A stretch of DNA of 64,000 nucleotides from Trichodesmium sp002260545 (GCF_050016015.1 NZ_JBNHEQ010000015.1:1-64000), one strand, 5' to 3'; positions 9,464 through 19,854 are shown, numbered from the stretch's first letter. The notes: generated by a model from the sequence alone, not told the origin. Made by a program: numbers and translations.

Positions 9464-11140
9464 ATGGCTTCTGATTACCCAAAAAGATTAATTTTAATCA
9501 CAGCATTTTTATCACTAATTCCATTAAGCGCTGCTCAACATTTACCTAAAGTTAGTCATAATTTTATCTCTACATTTTGGCAAAATACAACACCAAATAA
9601 TTCCACAAATAATTCAGTTAATACTCCCACTCCTTCCCCCTCACCCTCTAAACCGCTAAAACCACCATTACCAACTTATAAAAACTTTGATATCGTAATT
9701 TATGGAGATGAACTTCAAGGAATATGTGCTGCTATTTGGGCTAAAAAAACATTAGGAACTACAGGCAAAGTAGTATTAATCCGTTCTAATTCTGACCGTC
9801 AACCTTTAGGTGGTTTATTAACAAGAGGTGGGCTAGCTTATCTCGACTATGATAAAACCCCTGGTTGGCAAAATTAACCTTATTCTCAATGCTTTCGTAA
9901 CTTTTTGAAAAAGGCAAAAGTTGTTGAAGCTTGTGTTACTCCAGACCTGGCAGCAAAAGCCATGAAAGAAATGTTAGAAGCGGCAGGAATTATGGTTATT
10001 TCTAACGCTTCTATTACTCCTTATGTAGAAAATAAAAAAATTAAATTTGTGCAGATAAATGACACAAATATTAGAGTCAAAGCTTCTGCATTTATAGACA
10101 CAACTCAAGATGCAGAATTAGCCAGAAAAGCAGGTGTACCCTATTCTTTAGGATTTGCATCACAAAACCAGAAATTACAGAATGAAACTATCGCAACTTC
10201 TATTGTTCCGACTGTAACTGGTTTAAGTATTTACGATTTCCAAAAATTGGAATCAAAAATACTTTATAACCGCCAACTAATGGGAAAAATTAAGAATAAA
10301 ATTCAATCTGAACAAACTCCTCTATATGCTAAATTTACCCTGGCTCAGTTTAGATTGCCAATAATTAAAACATATCAAGACGGCTATATAAATCGAAGTA
10401 TTGCCTTAGCAGGAGCTTATCATCTTCATCGAAAACATTCATTTAATCTAGCTTTTTCATCAAGATTTTTATTTGATAAACTGAATATTTGTCGTCTAGG
10501 TAAACGTTCATTATCATTGAATGGATTTTTGTTTAAATATGACAGTAAAAAAGTCAGGCAAATAGAACTAAATGATTTTAAACCAACCCAAGAAATGATT
10601 ACAGAAATGAAGGAACTTGAGGCTTGGTTAAGGAAAATTTCTGGAAAAGATATCAAAGTAGTTATTCCCTCAGAAGTTTATATTAGACATAGTTTAAATA
10701 TTAGTGATGTTGTTGACCCATTGACAGGAAAATAAATTATTAAAGGTGGTACTTCAGCAGAGAATTATATTGGTACTTTTTCCTATGAATTTTATTTTCG
10801 GGGTGGTGTTAAAGATTTAGGTATCAACTCTTTGCCTCTACCTAAATACAACTTTGGTATTGAGAGTGCTTTAGCTAAAAATGTGAATAGTTTAGCAGTT
10901 GTCGGGCGATCGTCTGGATATTTAGGAATTGCTGTAGCAGTATCACGAATTCAAACAATTAGTATTTATCAAGGGCAAGCAATAGGAGTTGCTGCTGCTA
11001 TGGCTAATCAAAAAGGTATAACTTTAAATCAAATGACCTCTGCTGAAGTTAGAAAAAAATTAGAAAATTTAACAGGTAGGAAGACAAAATTAAAAGGTAT
11101 AAATAGAAGTGGAAATAGAGATTATAGTCATGTCAAATAA
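9464..11140 (+). pseudogene. Exported FAD-dependent oxidoreductase, interrupted by two in-frame TAA codons
   Basis: One reading frame runs the whole length without a shift but contains TAA at 9875-9877 and at 10733-10735. The ATG at 9464 opens a likely signal peptide: a KR pair, then ILITAFLSLIPL, then AAQ. After a Thr/Pro-rich linker comes a Rossmann FAD-binding start FDIVIYGDELQG. It is followed by LGGLLTRGGLAYLDYDKTPGW, then after the first stop PYSQCFRNFL and a long C-terminal part with the late FAD-contact segment SLAVVGRSSGYLG. The order and spacing match the FAD-dependent oxidoreductase (FAD_oxidored-type) family of cyanobacteria, of about 550-570 residues. Substrate is unknown. Two nonsense changes in an otherwise well-kept frame point to a young pseudogene. 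Readthrough or assembly error are less likely alternatives. Confidence 0.85.
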
Positions 11141-11332
11141 TTTTAGGTTCTATAATTCAGGACTTACGCAAAAAATGAAATTATAAACCACCTGTAGGGG
11201 CGTTTTGCTATCGCACAACTCCGTTAACGCTGCGCGACATATAAAGCGGAGCTTTGCGTTAGCACATGGCTATTCGCCCCTACTAGATAGCGGTGCGACC
11301 CCGCCTTTTATCTCAGATATTTATTGAAAAAT
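11141..11332. repeat. GTAGGGGCG...CGCCCCTAC inverted-repeat element with GC-rich insert
   Basis: GTAGGGGCG near 11195 pairs with CGCCCCTAC near 11282. Between them lies a GC-rich segment with further CCGTTAACG and GCGGAGC palindromic motifs. This looks like a small palindromic element carrying another nested inside it. There is no gene. Confidence 0.55.
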
Positions 11333-11463
11333 TAGGCGTTGCTGAAATTTGGGGATGAATATCAAGTGGGATAGGCATCCTGCCTGTCCGAAAATATCAG
11401 GAACGGGCAAGATGCCCATTCCACACAACTATTAAAATCATCCCGCATTTATGCAACGCCAAA
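11333..11463. repeat. MITE-like element with about 27-bp terminal inverted repeats
   Basis: The left end AGGCGTTGCTGAAATTTGGG and the reverse complement of the right end, TGGCGTTGCATAAATGCGGG, match at roughly three-quarters of positions over 27 bp. The interior, about 75 bp, holds GGATAGGCATCCTGCC-type short palindromes and no open frame. The size and ends suit a non-autonomous DNA transposon; the parent IS is not identified. A/T-rich flanks prevent a clear target-site call. Confidence 0.7.
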
Positions 11464-11492
11464 AATAATGCTGCATTTTTTGATAATGATGT

Positions 11493-12023
11493 TTACTTTC
11501 TCTTCTTCAAAACACCACTGCCGCCTACAGCACCTAAAGCTAATAAACTGAAAACAGCAGTAGGTTCAGGTGTAGATACTGGGGTATCTTGACGTAAAGT
11601 GTATATGATATCTCCTGTACCAACTCCTTCTCCAAGAGTATCATATTCAAAGAAAGCATCTCCAAGGTCAAATAAACCTGGTATAAAAGAGAATACAGCA
11701 TCTGTTGAAAAATCCAATCCTAGGAATTCACCATCCAAAAATACAACGTCACTAAATATGCCATCATTTTCAGTGTAGTTAACACCCAGAAAATCGAAAC
11801 TGAGTTCTGATACAGATAACAATTCTTCACCACTTCCAGTTAATGCAGAACCGTCAAATTCAAAATATCCAGAGTATGTTTCGCCTGCTAAAGAACCGTC
11901 TAAATTATTAACTTCAAAATCATAAATAATTGAAGCTGCATTAACAGGGTTAGCATTAATTACAGTGATGCCAAGAACTGCACTTGTAGCAACGAAAGAT
12001 AACTTTTGCAAAATATTAGTCAT
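11493..12023 (-). CDS. PEP-CTERM sorting domain protein
   Basis: A 176-residue secreted protein of unknown function. The first 29 residues form a signal peptide (TNILQKLSFVATSAVLGITV, cleavage likely after NAA). The body is rich in Asp, Glu, Gly and aromatic residues, suggesting an acidic beta-rich domain. The C-terminus has the PEP-CTERM signature: STPEPTAVF, a short hydrophobic stretch LLALGAVGGSGVL, then KKRK. PEP-CTERM proteins are thought to be processed at the envelope and linked to extracellular polymers. A large secreted nuclease is encoded directly upstream on the same strand, but a palindrome between the two genes makes separate transcripts likely. Confidence 0.85.
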   Translation of the reverse strand: MTNILQKLSFVATSAVLGITVINANPVNAASIIYDFEVNNLDGSLAGETYSGYFEFDGSALTGSGEELLSVSELSFDFLGVNYTENDGIFSDVVFLDGEFLGLDFSTDAVFSFIPGLFDLGDAFFEYDTLGEGVGTGDIIYTLRQDTPVSTPEPTAVFSLLALGAVGGSGVLKKRK

Positions 12024-12087
12024 GGTTTTGTTTTTCGTAATAGAGAGGAAATGTTTGTTGTTTTTATGACAACTTCGGAGTGTTATA

Positions 12088-12149
12088 AGAAACCGGGTTT
12101 ATGTAAAACATATATTAGTATGGTGGTATCTAATATAAACCCGGTTTCT
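12088..12149 (-). terminator. AGAAACCGGG palindrome, probable terminator of the nuclease gene
   Basis: AGAAACCGGGTTTAT pairs with ATAAACCCGGTTTCT, a 15-bp stem. It lies 8 bp downstream of the nuclease stop codon on the minus strand. Copies at 36434, 45166 and 47211 also sit just beyond minus-strand stop codons. Confidence 0.6.
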
Positions 12150-12156
12150 GTTCTTC

Positions 12157-15100
12157 TTAAAAAATGAAATTGTCTGAATTATTTAGAGCTGTAGCCTCAA
12201 CTCCTTCCACTAACAAGAAAGAGCGAGCGCGACCAGAAGCAGCAGCACCATCAAGATCGATAGTCAAGATAGTATCTGCTCCACGGGAGGTAAAGCCAAC
12301 GTAACCATCACTAATGGGGTCAACAACTACAGAAATAACATCATCTAATACTTCAACTAAGTCAATTTGATCGCTACCAACTTCAAAGTCAGTGATGATA
12401 TCACCTGCATCTCGGAGGCCAGTATATACAAATGTATCGTTACCAGCACCACCAGTAAGAGTATCTCGACGTCGCAAACCAGTAATAGTATCATCTCCAT
12501 CGGTTCCAATCAAATTATCCCGACCAGCAGTACCCTCAATCACTTCTCCAGGAGTTGGTAAATTCAAACTAACAATTAATGGATCGTGGTCGCTTGCTCG
12601 TTGACTGGTTTCAGCAAATTCACTGTTCACATTAACAATGTCAAATTCAGCGCCTTCATTCAAGCTATCACTCACCAAAATATGATCCAAAGACTGAGAA
12701 TTTCCTTGGAAGATGAAGGTATAACGCTCATCCTCATCTAGTATTTCTGTTTCTGTTAAGTTGGTCAGATTTTGTTCCAGGGTATCAAGTGGAGAAACAA
12801 ACTCAAACTCGTTGAAATCTCCTAGCACTACAAGATTTGCATTGGGGTCAGCAGTTAGAGCATCTGCAACAAATCCCTGGACTGCGTTTGCTTGAGCTTG
12901 TCGCTCATCTAGACTACCGTTAACGGTTACGTCTTCCTGACGAGCATCAAAAGGTTGTTCAATACCGAGAATAGGCGCACTACCTCCCTTGGAGGAGAAA
13001 TGGTTACTAACAACACTAACTTCTTGACCGTTAAATTTAAAGTCGGCAACCAATGGTAAACGAGCGCCTGCAAACGCACTACCAGGATTTTGATCTCCAA
13101 TGGTTTGAACGGAACCGTCAACTAAATCAACACGAGCATGGTTATACAAGAAGGCATTTCGGATATTTCCACCCGGTTGACCTCCGCTAGCACCATCTGT
13201 AATAAAGGTATTGTCAATAAACTGGTAAGTTGGAACACCCGCAGCAGATATCGCATCGACCAAAGTCTGGAGTGTAAGACTTGCAGAAGTAACACCGTCG
13301 TTAATCTCGGCTCCTGTATTGTCTTGGATTTCCTGTAACCCAATAATGTCTGGGGCATTTAGGTTATTGACAACTTGATCAGCAATAGCATCAAAGCGAC
13401 CATTTCCAATATCATCATCAACGTCACGCGGATCATTGTCGTCCACAAGATTAATATCTTCAACTACTGGATCGAGGTTGAGAACATTGTAGCTAGCAAC
13501 TGTGAGTCGATCACTGCTTCCTACTATGGAACTGACTTCAGGTTGTAAGTTAGCAGAGGTAATGTTGCTAGTGAAGTCTTCAGTAGGCAGAATTTCAAAG
13601 TTACCAAAACCATAGCTGACAACCCCCGTTACGTTACCCAGACTATCTCCAACATTAACATTGGGGAAGTCGAAGTCAAAAACTCCTGAATCTTCATCAA
13701 TTTGAACTTTTTCGGGGTTGAAGTCGTTAGGGCTGATGTTGAGCGTGCCGCGATCGCTAATTCCTGTAGCACCTACACCATCATCAACAACGGTAAAGAT
13801 TTCACCGAAGCGGTTTGTCGGAGCAACGGCAACTACATTTTGAGCAGTGACTCGCATTCCTTCTAAAGACTCGAAGAAGTCAATACCATCAGTTATGGGA
13901 TCAAAGCTGGCAAAAGCATCATCATCAATATTTTCTGTTGGAGGTACACGACCACCAGAACCTATTATGACTGCATCAGGAAGAGCATTACCACTGGAAA
14001 GATTCGTGACTGTAGCACCACTTATCTGAGTAGTTGATAGGTTGCGAGTAGAAGTACCACCAGGAGTAAACTCAGATACTGTACCATCAACTTGTAGTTC
14101 ATCACCTACATTGACTCCAGGCGCTGAACCAGTGAATACAAACAAAGCATCAGAGGTAGCAATATCACCATCTCCTGTTGGATCTTGTAGATAGAAACCA
14201 TTACTATCTACTGCTGTGACAATACCTGTGGTAGTAACTGCTTGACCTTCTAAAGCGGAGGTGTGACCTGCACCTTGAATGTCGTAGATAGCAGTTAAAG
14301 TTGGTTCTTCACCACCGCCACCATGATCAAAAGTTCCAGCAGTCGGAGTATTATCGGCACCCAAGAAGAAATCACTAATTACAAAGTCACTAACTGTATC
14401 TGTATCGACTCCATCAGTAACTCGGCGGGCACCAGCAGGGAAAAATGAACCATCGGGGCCGATAACAGGAGCATCAAAGAAGAAGGTATCCCCTGCATCA
14501 CCATCTGTAAGAGCAACAGTATCAATAACAACTTCGTTGTCTGTAACTGAAGTACCAGAAATACTGCCAGTTTCAACTAAAGCAAAAGTCGAACTACTAT
14601 TTTCTAGGAAATTACTACTAATCTCAACATTCGGAGCAACTGCATAGTTATTTGCTAAACCTGTGGGGTTTCCAATTAAGAAAAAGCCGTTATCGCCGAT
14701 AGTATGGGTAGAGTCAAAGTCAAATTGAGCGTCAATTGTGCCTGGACCGAAACTATCCCCTTCTACGGCAATGAAACTTAAGCCATCCAATGATGTACCA
14801 GGTGTGCCAAATATTTCGATAAATTCAGTGTCATCTACTCCGGCATGACTAACGAATACTTCATTGATAACTGGGTTGGAGGCGCTACTACCAACGCTGA
14901 AAGCATCTGTAGGCATTGTTTGTCTGTTGCCATTGTCTCCAGACCAATTAGAGTTATCACTGATGGCTGCTAATAATTCTGCTTGGGTACCAGAAGTGAT
15001 ACCTGTATAAATAGCATTATCAATTTCGTCTAAAGCTACTGCTGTTTCACCATTGACTAAACCTGTGGGTAGGGCAGAAGTATTGGAACTGGTGGAGTCA

Positions 15101-15444
15101 GACTGCCATACTCCAGGGTTGCCTTCACTATTGAGAGCATAAATAAAAGTGGGGTTGCTACTGTCTCCTTGATAAGCGATAATTTGGTCGCCACTCGCTG
15201 AGAATAAAATACTACTGATAGTAGGATTAATTATTGTTCCAGCAGCAATATCTGTGGGTGCTGTCCAAGTAAAAGTGCCTTCAGTCGCTCTGAAAGTACC
15301 AGCAGCTTGCCAACCGTTATCGGTAAAATTAATTTCTGTACCTGCACCAATATCTACTAATGGTGTAAACGCAAATTCGTCGGGGTTGTCAAAGTTAAAG
15401 CCAACAATGGCTATATCACCTGCTGATAATGTTGTTGCAGCCAT
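12157..15444 (-). CDS. Large secreted endonuclease/exonuclease/phosphatase (ExeM/NucH-like) with lamin-tail and RTX domains
   Basis: A 1095-residue multidomain protein without a classical signal peptide. In order it has an N-terminal beta domain (about 1-185), a lamin-tail-like domain beginning NPVINEVFVSHAG (about 190-330), and an OB-fold-like domain with GIVTAVDSNGFYLQDP (about 375-470). Next is an EEP nuclease domain (about 645-960) with SYNVLNLDP, GLQEIQD, SNHFSSKGG, VVLGDFNEF and SDHDPLIV. The last five motifs supply the metal-binding and catalytic residues of the family. Last come RTX calcium-binding nonapeptides GTDGDDTITGL and LTGGAGNDTF (about 970-1005) and a C-terminal acidic tail typical of type I secretion substrates. 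It probably degrades extracellular DNA for phosphate or nutrient use. The start is supported by AGGAAAT upstream of ATG. Confidence 0.9.
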   Translation of the reverse strand: MAATTLSAGDIAIVGFNFDNPDEFAFTPLVDIGAGTEINFTDNGWQAAGTFRATEGTFTWTAPTDIAAGTIINPTISSILFSASGDQIIAYQGDSSNPTFIYALNSEGNPGVWQSDSTSSNTSALPTGLVNGETAVALDEIDNAIYTGITSGTQAELLAAISDNSNWSGDNGNRQTMPTDAFSVGSSASNPVINEVFVSHAGVDDTEFIEIFGTPGTSLDGLSFIAVEGDSFGPGTIDAQFDFDSTHTIGDNGFFLIGNPTGLANNYAVAPNVEISSNFLENSSSTFALVETGSISGTSVTDNEVVIDTVALTDGDAGDTFFFDAPVIGPDGSFFPAGARRVTDGVDTDTVSDFVISDFFLGADNTPTAGTFDHGGGGEEPTLTAIYDIQGAGHTSALEGQAVTTTGIVTAVDSNGFYLQDPTGDGDIATSDALFVFTGSAPGVNVGDELQVDGTVSEFTPGGTSTRNLSTTQISGATVTNLSSGNALPDAVIIGSGGRVPPTENIDDDAFASFDPITDGIDFFESLEGMRVTAQNVVAVAPTNRFGEIFTVVDDGVGATGISDRGTLNISPNDFNPEKVQIDEDSGVFDFDFPNVNVGDSLGNVTGVVSYGFGNFEILPTEDFTSNITSANLQPEVSSIVGSSDRLTVASYNVLNLDPVVEDINLVDDNDPRDVDDDIGNGRFDAIADQVVNNLNAPDIIGLQEIQDNTGAEINDGVTSASLTLQTLVDAISAAGVPTYQFIDNTFITDGASGGQPGGNIRNAFLYNHARVDLVDGSVQTIGDQNPGSAFAGARLPLVADFKFNGQEVSVVSNHFSSKGGSAPILGIEQPFDARQEDVTVNGSLDERQAQANAVQGFVADALTADPNANLVVLGDFNEFEFVSPLDTLEQNLTNLTETEILDEDERYTFIFQGNSQSLDHILVSDSLNEGAEFDIVNVNSEFAETSQRASDHDPLIVSLNLPTPGEVIEGTAGRDNLIGTDGDDTITGLRRRDTLTGGAGNDTFVYTGLRDAGDIITDFEVGSDQIDLVEVLDDVISVVVDPISDGYVGFTSRGADTILTIDLDGAAASGRARSFLLVEGVEATALNNSDNFIF

Positions 15445-15892
15445 TTCTATTTCCTAATTAATTGGATGTATTTCTATTGGACAAAAATGTAAAAATTACC
15501 TGTGATTCTCTTTAATGTATGAGTAAGATCACACAAAACTAAGAAAGAATTGCTCAGAAGTTGAGCATCTTCTGAGTAACTACTTAAATTACTTAGTTAA
15601 TCTAAACAAATCTATCTTGTCTTTTGGTTAAATTCAGGTTAAAATATCAGTATTTTTACAGAAGCTTCATTTGATCTATCAATATTTGTGAAGATTATGT
15701 AAAGTCAATAAATTATTGGAAATTATTGGTTGCAAAAACCTTATTGCCATGTTAAAATCAATTCCTTTGATCTGCCTATACAGTACAAAGAAACCGAATT
15801 TATTGCCCTAATTATTGGTTTTCTAACTAACTTTTATCAAGAAACCCTATTTCTACCCAAGTCCTCAGCTAGTTAAGACACACCGACTACCA
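15445..15892. other. Gap upstream of the nuclease gene
   Basis: There is no gene and no strong repeat. A degraded GAAACCGAATTTATT...AGAAACCCTATTTCT pair near 15790-15855 may be a decayed member of the AGAAACCGGG family. The nuclease promoter should lie in the left part. Confidence 0.4.
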
Positions 15893-17359
15893 TTAACTAA
15901 TATCGAACACATGATAACTCCATGCAGGCACATCCAAATACAGACCTCGTGAAATTAACTTATCTCCCAAGCGATCATAACTAATATCACTCATTAAATC
16001 CTGTAGTCGATACCTTTCACCTCTGAGACTCTCAAAAGGAAGTAAAACATAACATTGACTTTGTTGGGGAGCATAATTAACTGTTATTAATAAAAGTCGA
16101 TCATCTTTTCCTTTCCAGACAAAACAAATAAAATTATTCCATGTGTAATTTCCTTCCCATGCAGCTATACATTCGAGTAACTGCCAATTTCCCTCACGGA
16201 CAATATCTAAAGCTAAACAATCTAATAATTGATGATAAAATCTCTCTAGGTTGGGAACAGTAGCTTCTTGAGGAGCGTGACATAAGTGCATCGAAATTTT
16301 CTGAGACCAACCTTGTAACTGACCTTGATGGAAAAATTTTAAACCAGGGGTAAAATAACTCAAAATGGCAGCAGCTTGATGAACTCTTGGTGGAAAAGTT
16401 CCATTTGCCCTCGGTTCATCGTGATTTTCGATAAACCGTGCTAACTTACTTTGAAAATCAACAGCAGCATAAAGATGCAGTCTAACTGGAATTGCCTGCT
16501 GTTCCCGGAGGCGATCGTATAACAGTTTGTCATAAGTATAATCAAATCCTAACTGTTGTAGTTCCCATTCCAAATTCCAATACACTTCTGCCATAAAAGT
16601 AAAATCTGGATGTTGCTGTTTAACTTGGGAGATGGCATTAGACCAAAATGGTTCCACTGAAATACCCCAAGTCTTCTCAAAAATAGCTGGTAATATTAGC
16701 ATTGCCATATCGCAGCGAACGCCATCGCACAAATGAGCAACATTGAATAACTCTGCTAACATCGCCTCCTGTAATTTAGGGTTGCTGTAGTTCAGTTGCA
16801 AAGTATCAGGCCAACCTGGAAAATAGAGGTCTCTTCCATGAGCAAATATTTGGCTACCTGCTGGCAATTCTACTTGTATATAATTCTGGGGTTCTCGTTC
16901 GATATCAGCTTGGGTTCCCTGAATATAAAAGTCAGGATTTGTTTGTACCCAAGGATGGTCGAGGGCAGTATGGTTGGGGACAAAATCAAGCATAAGTTTT
17001 AGCCCTCGTTGATGGAGGCGATCGCGCAGTCGCAGCATAGCTTCATTGTCACCCAGGTTTTCATGGATATGATAACCAGTTACCGCAAAACAAGACCCAC
17101 AAATATAATCTTCTTGAAAGTCATCACCAAAAAGTTCTATAGCTTCTTTTCGCCAATCAGGATTTGCACGAGAAATATCTCGCCCCATTATTCCTGTTTG
17201 CCAAACTCCTAAAAAGTACACCCAGTCAAATCCTATGTTTGCTATTTTATCTAGTTCATCATCGGGAATATCATCTAAGGTGGCATGACGACCTAATTTT
17301 TGCGATATTTGGTTTAGCCAAACACGGGTGTTAACTTGATATAGGGAAGGATTAATCAT
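15893..17359 (-). CDS. GH13 alpha-amylase-family glycoside hydrolase
   Basis: A 488-residue protein with the (beta/alpha)8 amylase layout and no signal peptide. The sequence shows LMLDFVPNHTALDHPW (region I), GVRCDMAML with the nucleophile Asp near 215 (region II), MAEVYW with the acid/base Glu near 256 (region III) and FIENHDEPRA with the third carboxylate Asp near 311 (region IV). The family acts on alpha-glucans or alpha-glucosides. The exact substrate cannot be read from the sequence, and the C-terminal beta domain is short. The start MINPSLYQVNTRVW places the first beta strand at the very N-terminus as in related cyanobacterial proteins. The protein is probably cytosolic and involved in glycogen or sugar metabolism. 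Confidence 0.9.
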   Translation of the reverse strand: MINPSLYQVNTRVWLNQISQKLGRHATLDDIPDDELDKIANIGFDWVYFLGVWQTGIMGRDISRANPDWRKEAIELFGDDFQEDYICGSCFAVTGYHIHENLGDNEAMLRLRDRLHQRGLKLMLDFVPNHTALDHPWVQTNPDFYIQGTQADIEREPQNYIQVELPAGSQIFAHGRDLYFPGWPDTLQLNYSNPKLQEAMLAELFNVAHLCDGVRCDMAMLILPAIFEKTWGISVEPFWSNAISQVKQQHPDFTFMAEVYWNLEWELQQLGFDYTYDKLLYDRLREQQAIPVRLHLYAAVDFQSKLARFIENHDEPRANGTFPPRVHQAAAILSYFTPGLKFFHQGQLQGWSQKISMHLCHAPQEATVPNLERFYHQLLDCLALDIVREGNWQLLECIAAWEGNYTWNNFICFVWKGKDDRLLLITVNYAPQQSQCYVLLPFESLRGERYRLQDLMSDISYDRLGDKLISRGLYLDVPAWSYHVFDIS

Positions 17360-17443
17360 ATAATTTTATGTCCGGTTTAATAGACATCTCCAGAAAAGAG
17401 GGAACAGGGAGAATTCATTAATTGATAATGGATAATTGATAAT

Positions 17444-17530
17444 TACCTCTGGTTAAAACCTTACGGGAATTGAAGGTCGATAAATATCCTAACACTTTTT
17501 TTCCCCTATCCAAGGGGAGGCTTCAAGGCG
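17444..17530 (+). repeat. Two-hairpin dispersed element, degenerate hairpin 1
   Basis: Starts TACCTCTGGTTAAAACC, with hairpin 1 partly lost, then an AT linker and CCCCTATCCAAGGGGAGGCTTC. The AATTGATAATGGATAATTGA repeats (17418-17443) touch its left end, as at the 9232 copy. Confidence 0.65.
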
Positions 17531-17966
17531 CGAATTATTTAATTATTAATTATTGATAATTCGGTAATTGATAATTTATGGATCAGAATTGATCTGAAAA
17601 AGAGGGAACAGGGAACAGGGAACATGGATGAGTCAGGACTCAGGGAGAAGGTATTAAGAGGAGAAATTTTTTTTATCACTAATTAAGCGGACATGATATA
17701 ATATCAAGTTATCAAGTAGGGTTACAAATGTTAACTTCTCTTGTTGGGTAGCATTCAGCTATTAGTGGTTAGCAAGCAAGCCTCCTGGGTGGTAACTGCG
17801 TTAACAGCAAATAACGAATAATTCTTTCTCAGGTTAAAAGACTATACCTTTAGTCATAACTTTTAATTCTCCTTGAAGACTAATTTCTTCTGACAAGATC
17901 ATCATATTAGTGAGTTAATAACTTATAGCTGATAGCTGTTTAGCGTTCCGCACAACTTTCCGTTCC

Positions 17967-18017
17967 GGAATGCTCCGCAAACGTTAACGCGGAGCAACAT
18001 GGAAAGCGGAGCATTCC
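17967..18017. repeat. GC-rich palindrome GGAATGCTCCGC/GCGGAGCATTCC
   Basis: A perfect 12-bp inverted repeat encloses a second one, TCCGC/GCGGA around ACGTTAACG. The same GGAATGCTCCGC word occurs twice at 48456-48528. Confidence 0.7.
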
Positions 18018-18147
18018 CTATACGAAAAAGCGCAGCTCTGACCCAGGAGGCAAGAGGCTAGCTGACAGCTGTTTGCGCAGCATTCCGTAGGAAATGCTTA
18101 CCTTGTTGGAGATTTATGGGTATTGAAAACTATAGCAATATTTACTG

Positions 18148-19512
18148 TCATCCCTCACCTTGAGCAACAACATTTTCCTCTGACGCCAAAAATAGTTTCT
18201 GCACATTTACTTGGACTCCCAGAGTGAATATGAGGGTTAGCATATATAATGTCAGGGCAGCCCATAAGAGATGGGCACTCATAATACTCCAAGCATAGAG
18301 AGCTAATGGTAAAAATCCCAAACCAAAAGCAGTTAAAACAGAATTTCGTATTTGCCTTCCTTGTTTGAGACCTATAAAGTATCCTTCTAACATAAAAGCG
18401 ATCGCTGTTGAGACCAGCAAAGGAAATAACCAAGGAGTATAACTATTGATTGAAGCACTAATCTCACTACTATTTGTGAGTAGTCCAAATACAGTTTCAG
18501 GAAAGAAGAAAGAAACTGAAGCAAAAATTAAGGCTATGGGAATACTGTGAAGTGTGGCAACAATGAACACGGGCAAGATTTTTTCTGTCTCACCTTTTCC
18601 TTTAAAGTTTCCGATCAATGTCTGTACAGTCATCCCAATACCCTGAATTGAAAATTGACTTAACAGAGCAATTTGTAGAAGTAAACCGTTTTCAACTAAA
18701 ATATTTGTCCCTATAACTGCACTTAAATTTGTAAATATGGAATAAGTGGAAATTAGAACTAAAAATCGAATCAAGATATTACCTTTAAGAGCAATTGTTG
18801 CTTTTAACGCCTGACGATCAAAAAAATCGGCGATCGCTACAGGAATATCTTTCCAGTTAATACTAAGTCCAACGGCAATTAAGGCTACTAATAATGCTAA
18901 AATTTGACTTATTGCTGTTGCTAAACCTGCTCCGGTACTTGCCCATTGCCAACGATATATAAATACATAGTCTAGTGCTACATTAGAAATATTAGCGACT
19001 AACGACATTAGTAAAACAATGAAATTTTTTTCCCTTCCCAGAAACCAACCAATTAAAACAAAATTTAGTAAAACTGCTGGTGCGCCTAAAATACGAGCGT
19101 TGAAATACTCAATTCCTGATGCTTCAATAGTGCTAGAACCACCTAAAATTGCAAATCCCAGTTTTTGGATGGGATATTGCAACAGTAGAATGGTAAATCC
19201 TATGGCTAAGGCGATCGCTCCACTCCGCAAAGCTGCCAGCAAAATATCTTTATTATCCTCTCGTCCCACAGCTTCGGAGGTAATAGCATTTGTACTTGTC
19301 CGCAAAAATTTTAAAATTCGATACAGATAGTCAAATAAAATAGTAGCTAAAATTACCCCTGCCAAGTACCGTAGGTCGTTTAAATGACCTAGAAACGCAC
19401 TATCACATAAACCAGCTAAGGGAACCATCATATTAGAAAAAACGCTAATACTGGCAAGTTTGTAAAAGCGGGGTAAGAAACTTTGATATTGAGATGGTAA
19501 AGTCAAGTTCAT
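18148..19512 (-). CDS. MATE family efflux transporter (DinF-like)
   Basis: A 454-residue integral membrane protein with about twelve hydrophobic segments in two similar halves, the MATE pattern. The N-terminal signature SVFSNMMVPLAGLCDSAFLG contains the Pro and Asp residues conserved in the first helix of DinF-type members. These transporters exchange Na+ or H+ for organic cations or metabolites at the cytoplasmic membrane. The substrate is not predictable. The gene stands alone: hisIE lies 343 bp upstream on the same strand and a long repeat gap lies downstream. The ATG at 19512 gives the usual short N-terminal tail. Confidence 0.9.
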   Translation of the reverse strand: MNLTLPSQYQSFLPRFYKLASISVFSNMMVPLAGLCDSAFLGHLNDLRYLAGVILATILFDYLYRILKFLRTSTNAITSEAVGREDNKDILLAALRSGAIALAIGFTILLLQYPIQKLGFAILGGSSTIEASGIEYFNARILGAPAVLLNFVLIGWFLGREKNFIVLLMSLVANISNVALDYVFIYRWQWASTGAGLATAISQILALLVALIAVGLSINWKDIPVAIADFFDRQALKATIALKGNILIRFLVLISTYSIFTNLSAVIGTNILVENGLLLQIALLSQFSIQGIGMTVQTLIGNFKGKGETEKILPVFIVATLHSIPIALIFASVSFFFPETVFGLLTNSSEISASINSYTPWLFPLLVSTAIAFMLEGYFIGLKQGRQIRNSVLTAFGLGFLPLALYAWSIMSAHLLWAALTLYMLTLIFTLGVQVNVQKLFLASEENVVAQGEG

Positions 19513-19854
19513 AGATTTCTTGTATATTTAGTTTAGCTATCACAAATAGGAAACCGCTTTAATCAGTTTTAGACTACATTCATTCTAGGGTAAGATTTAA
19601 GTTTATTTAAACCATTCAGGACTTACCCATGATGTAGGAAAAACTAGAATTTGAGATTGCTACCCTGTCTGTCGCAATGACAAAAATACTTTGTACTGCC
19701 TAAGTCTTACCATTAATTTTTGGGTCTGCATTTATCCAACTGCGGATATAGCAAAGTTATTTGGCATTCGTCAATTAATGTATGATTTTGTAAGACAATC
19801 AATAAATTTTATAGCTTTCCAGCATTTTTTCACACCCAAAATGAGCAACGCTAC
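19513..19854. other. Gap between hisIE and the MATE gene
   Basis: Nothing recognisable as a gene or a strong repeat. It contains a TTCAGGACTTACCC segment similar to TTCAGGACTTACGC near 11156, a common short repeat. Confidence 0.4.

Larger units (their letters stand above)
17360..18147. other. Repeat-rich gap between amylase and MATE genes
   Basis: No gene was found. The gap contains a TTGATAA-type heptamer run, a two-hairpin element (17444-17530), GGGAACA repeats near 17600, and an inverted copy of the 3694-3760 segment (about 17840-17945). A nested GC-rich palindrome is at 17967-18017. Confidence 0.6.

Noticed and set aside
18155..18433. Second minus-strand frame inside the MATE gene
   Set aside because: It overlaps conserved membrane segments of the MATE protein in another frame.
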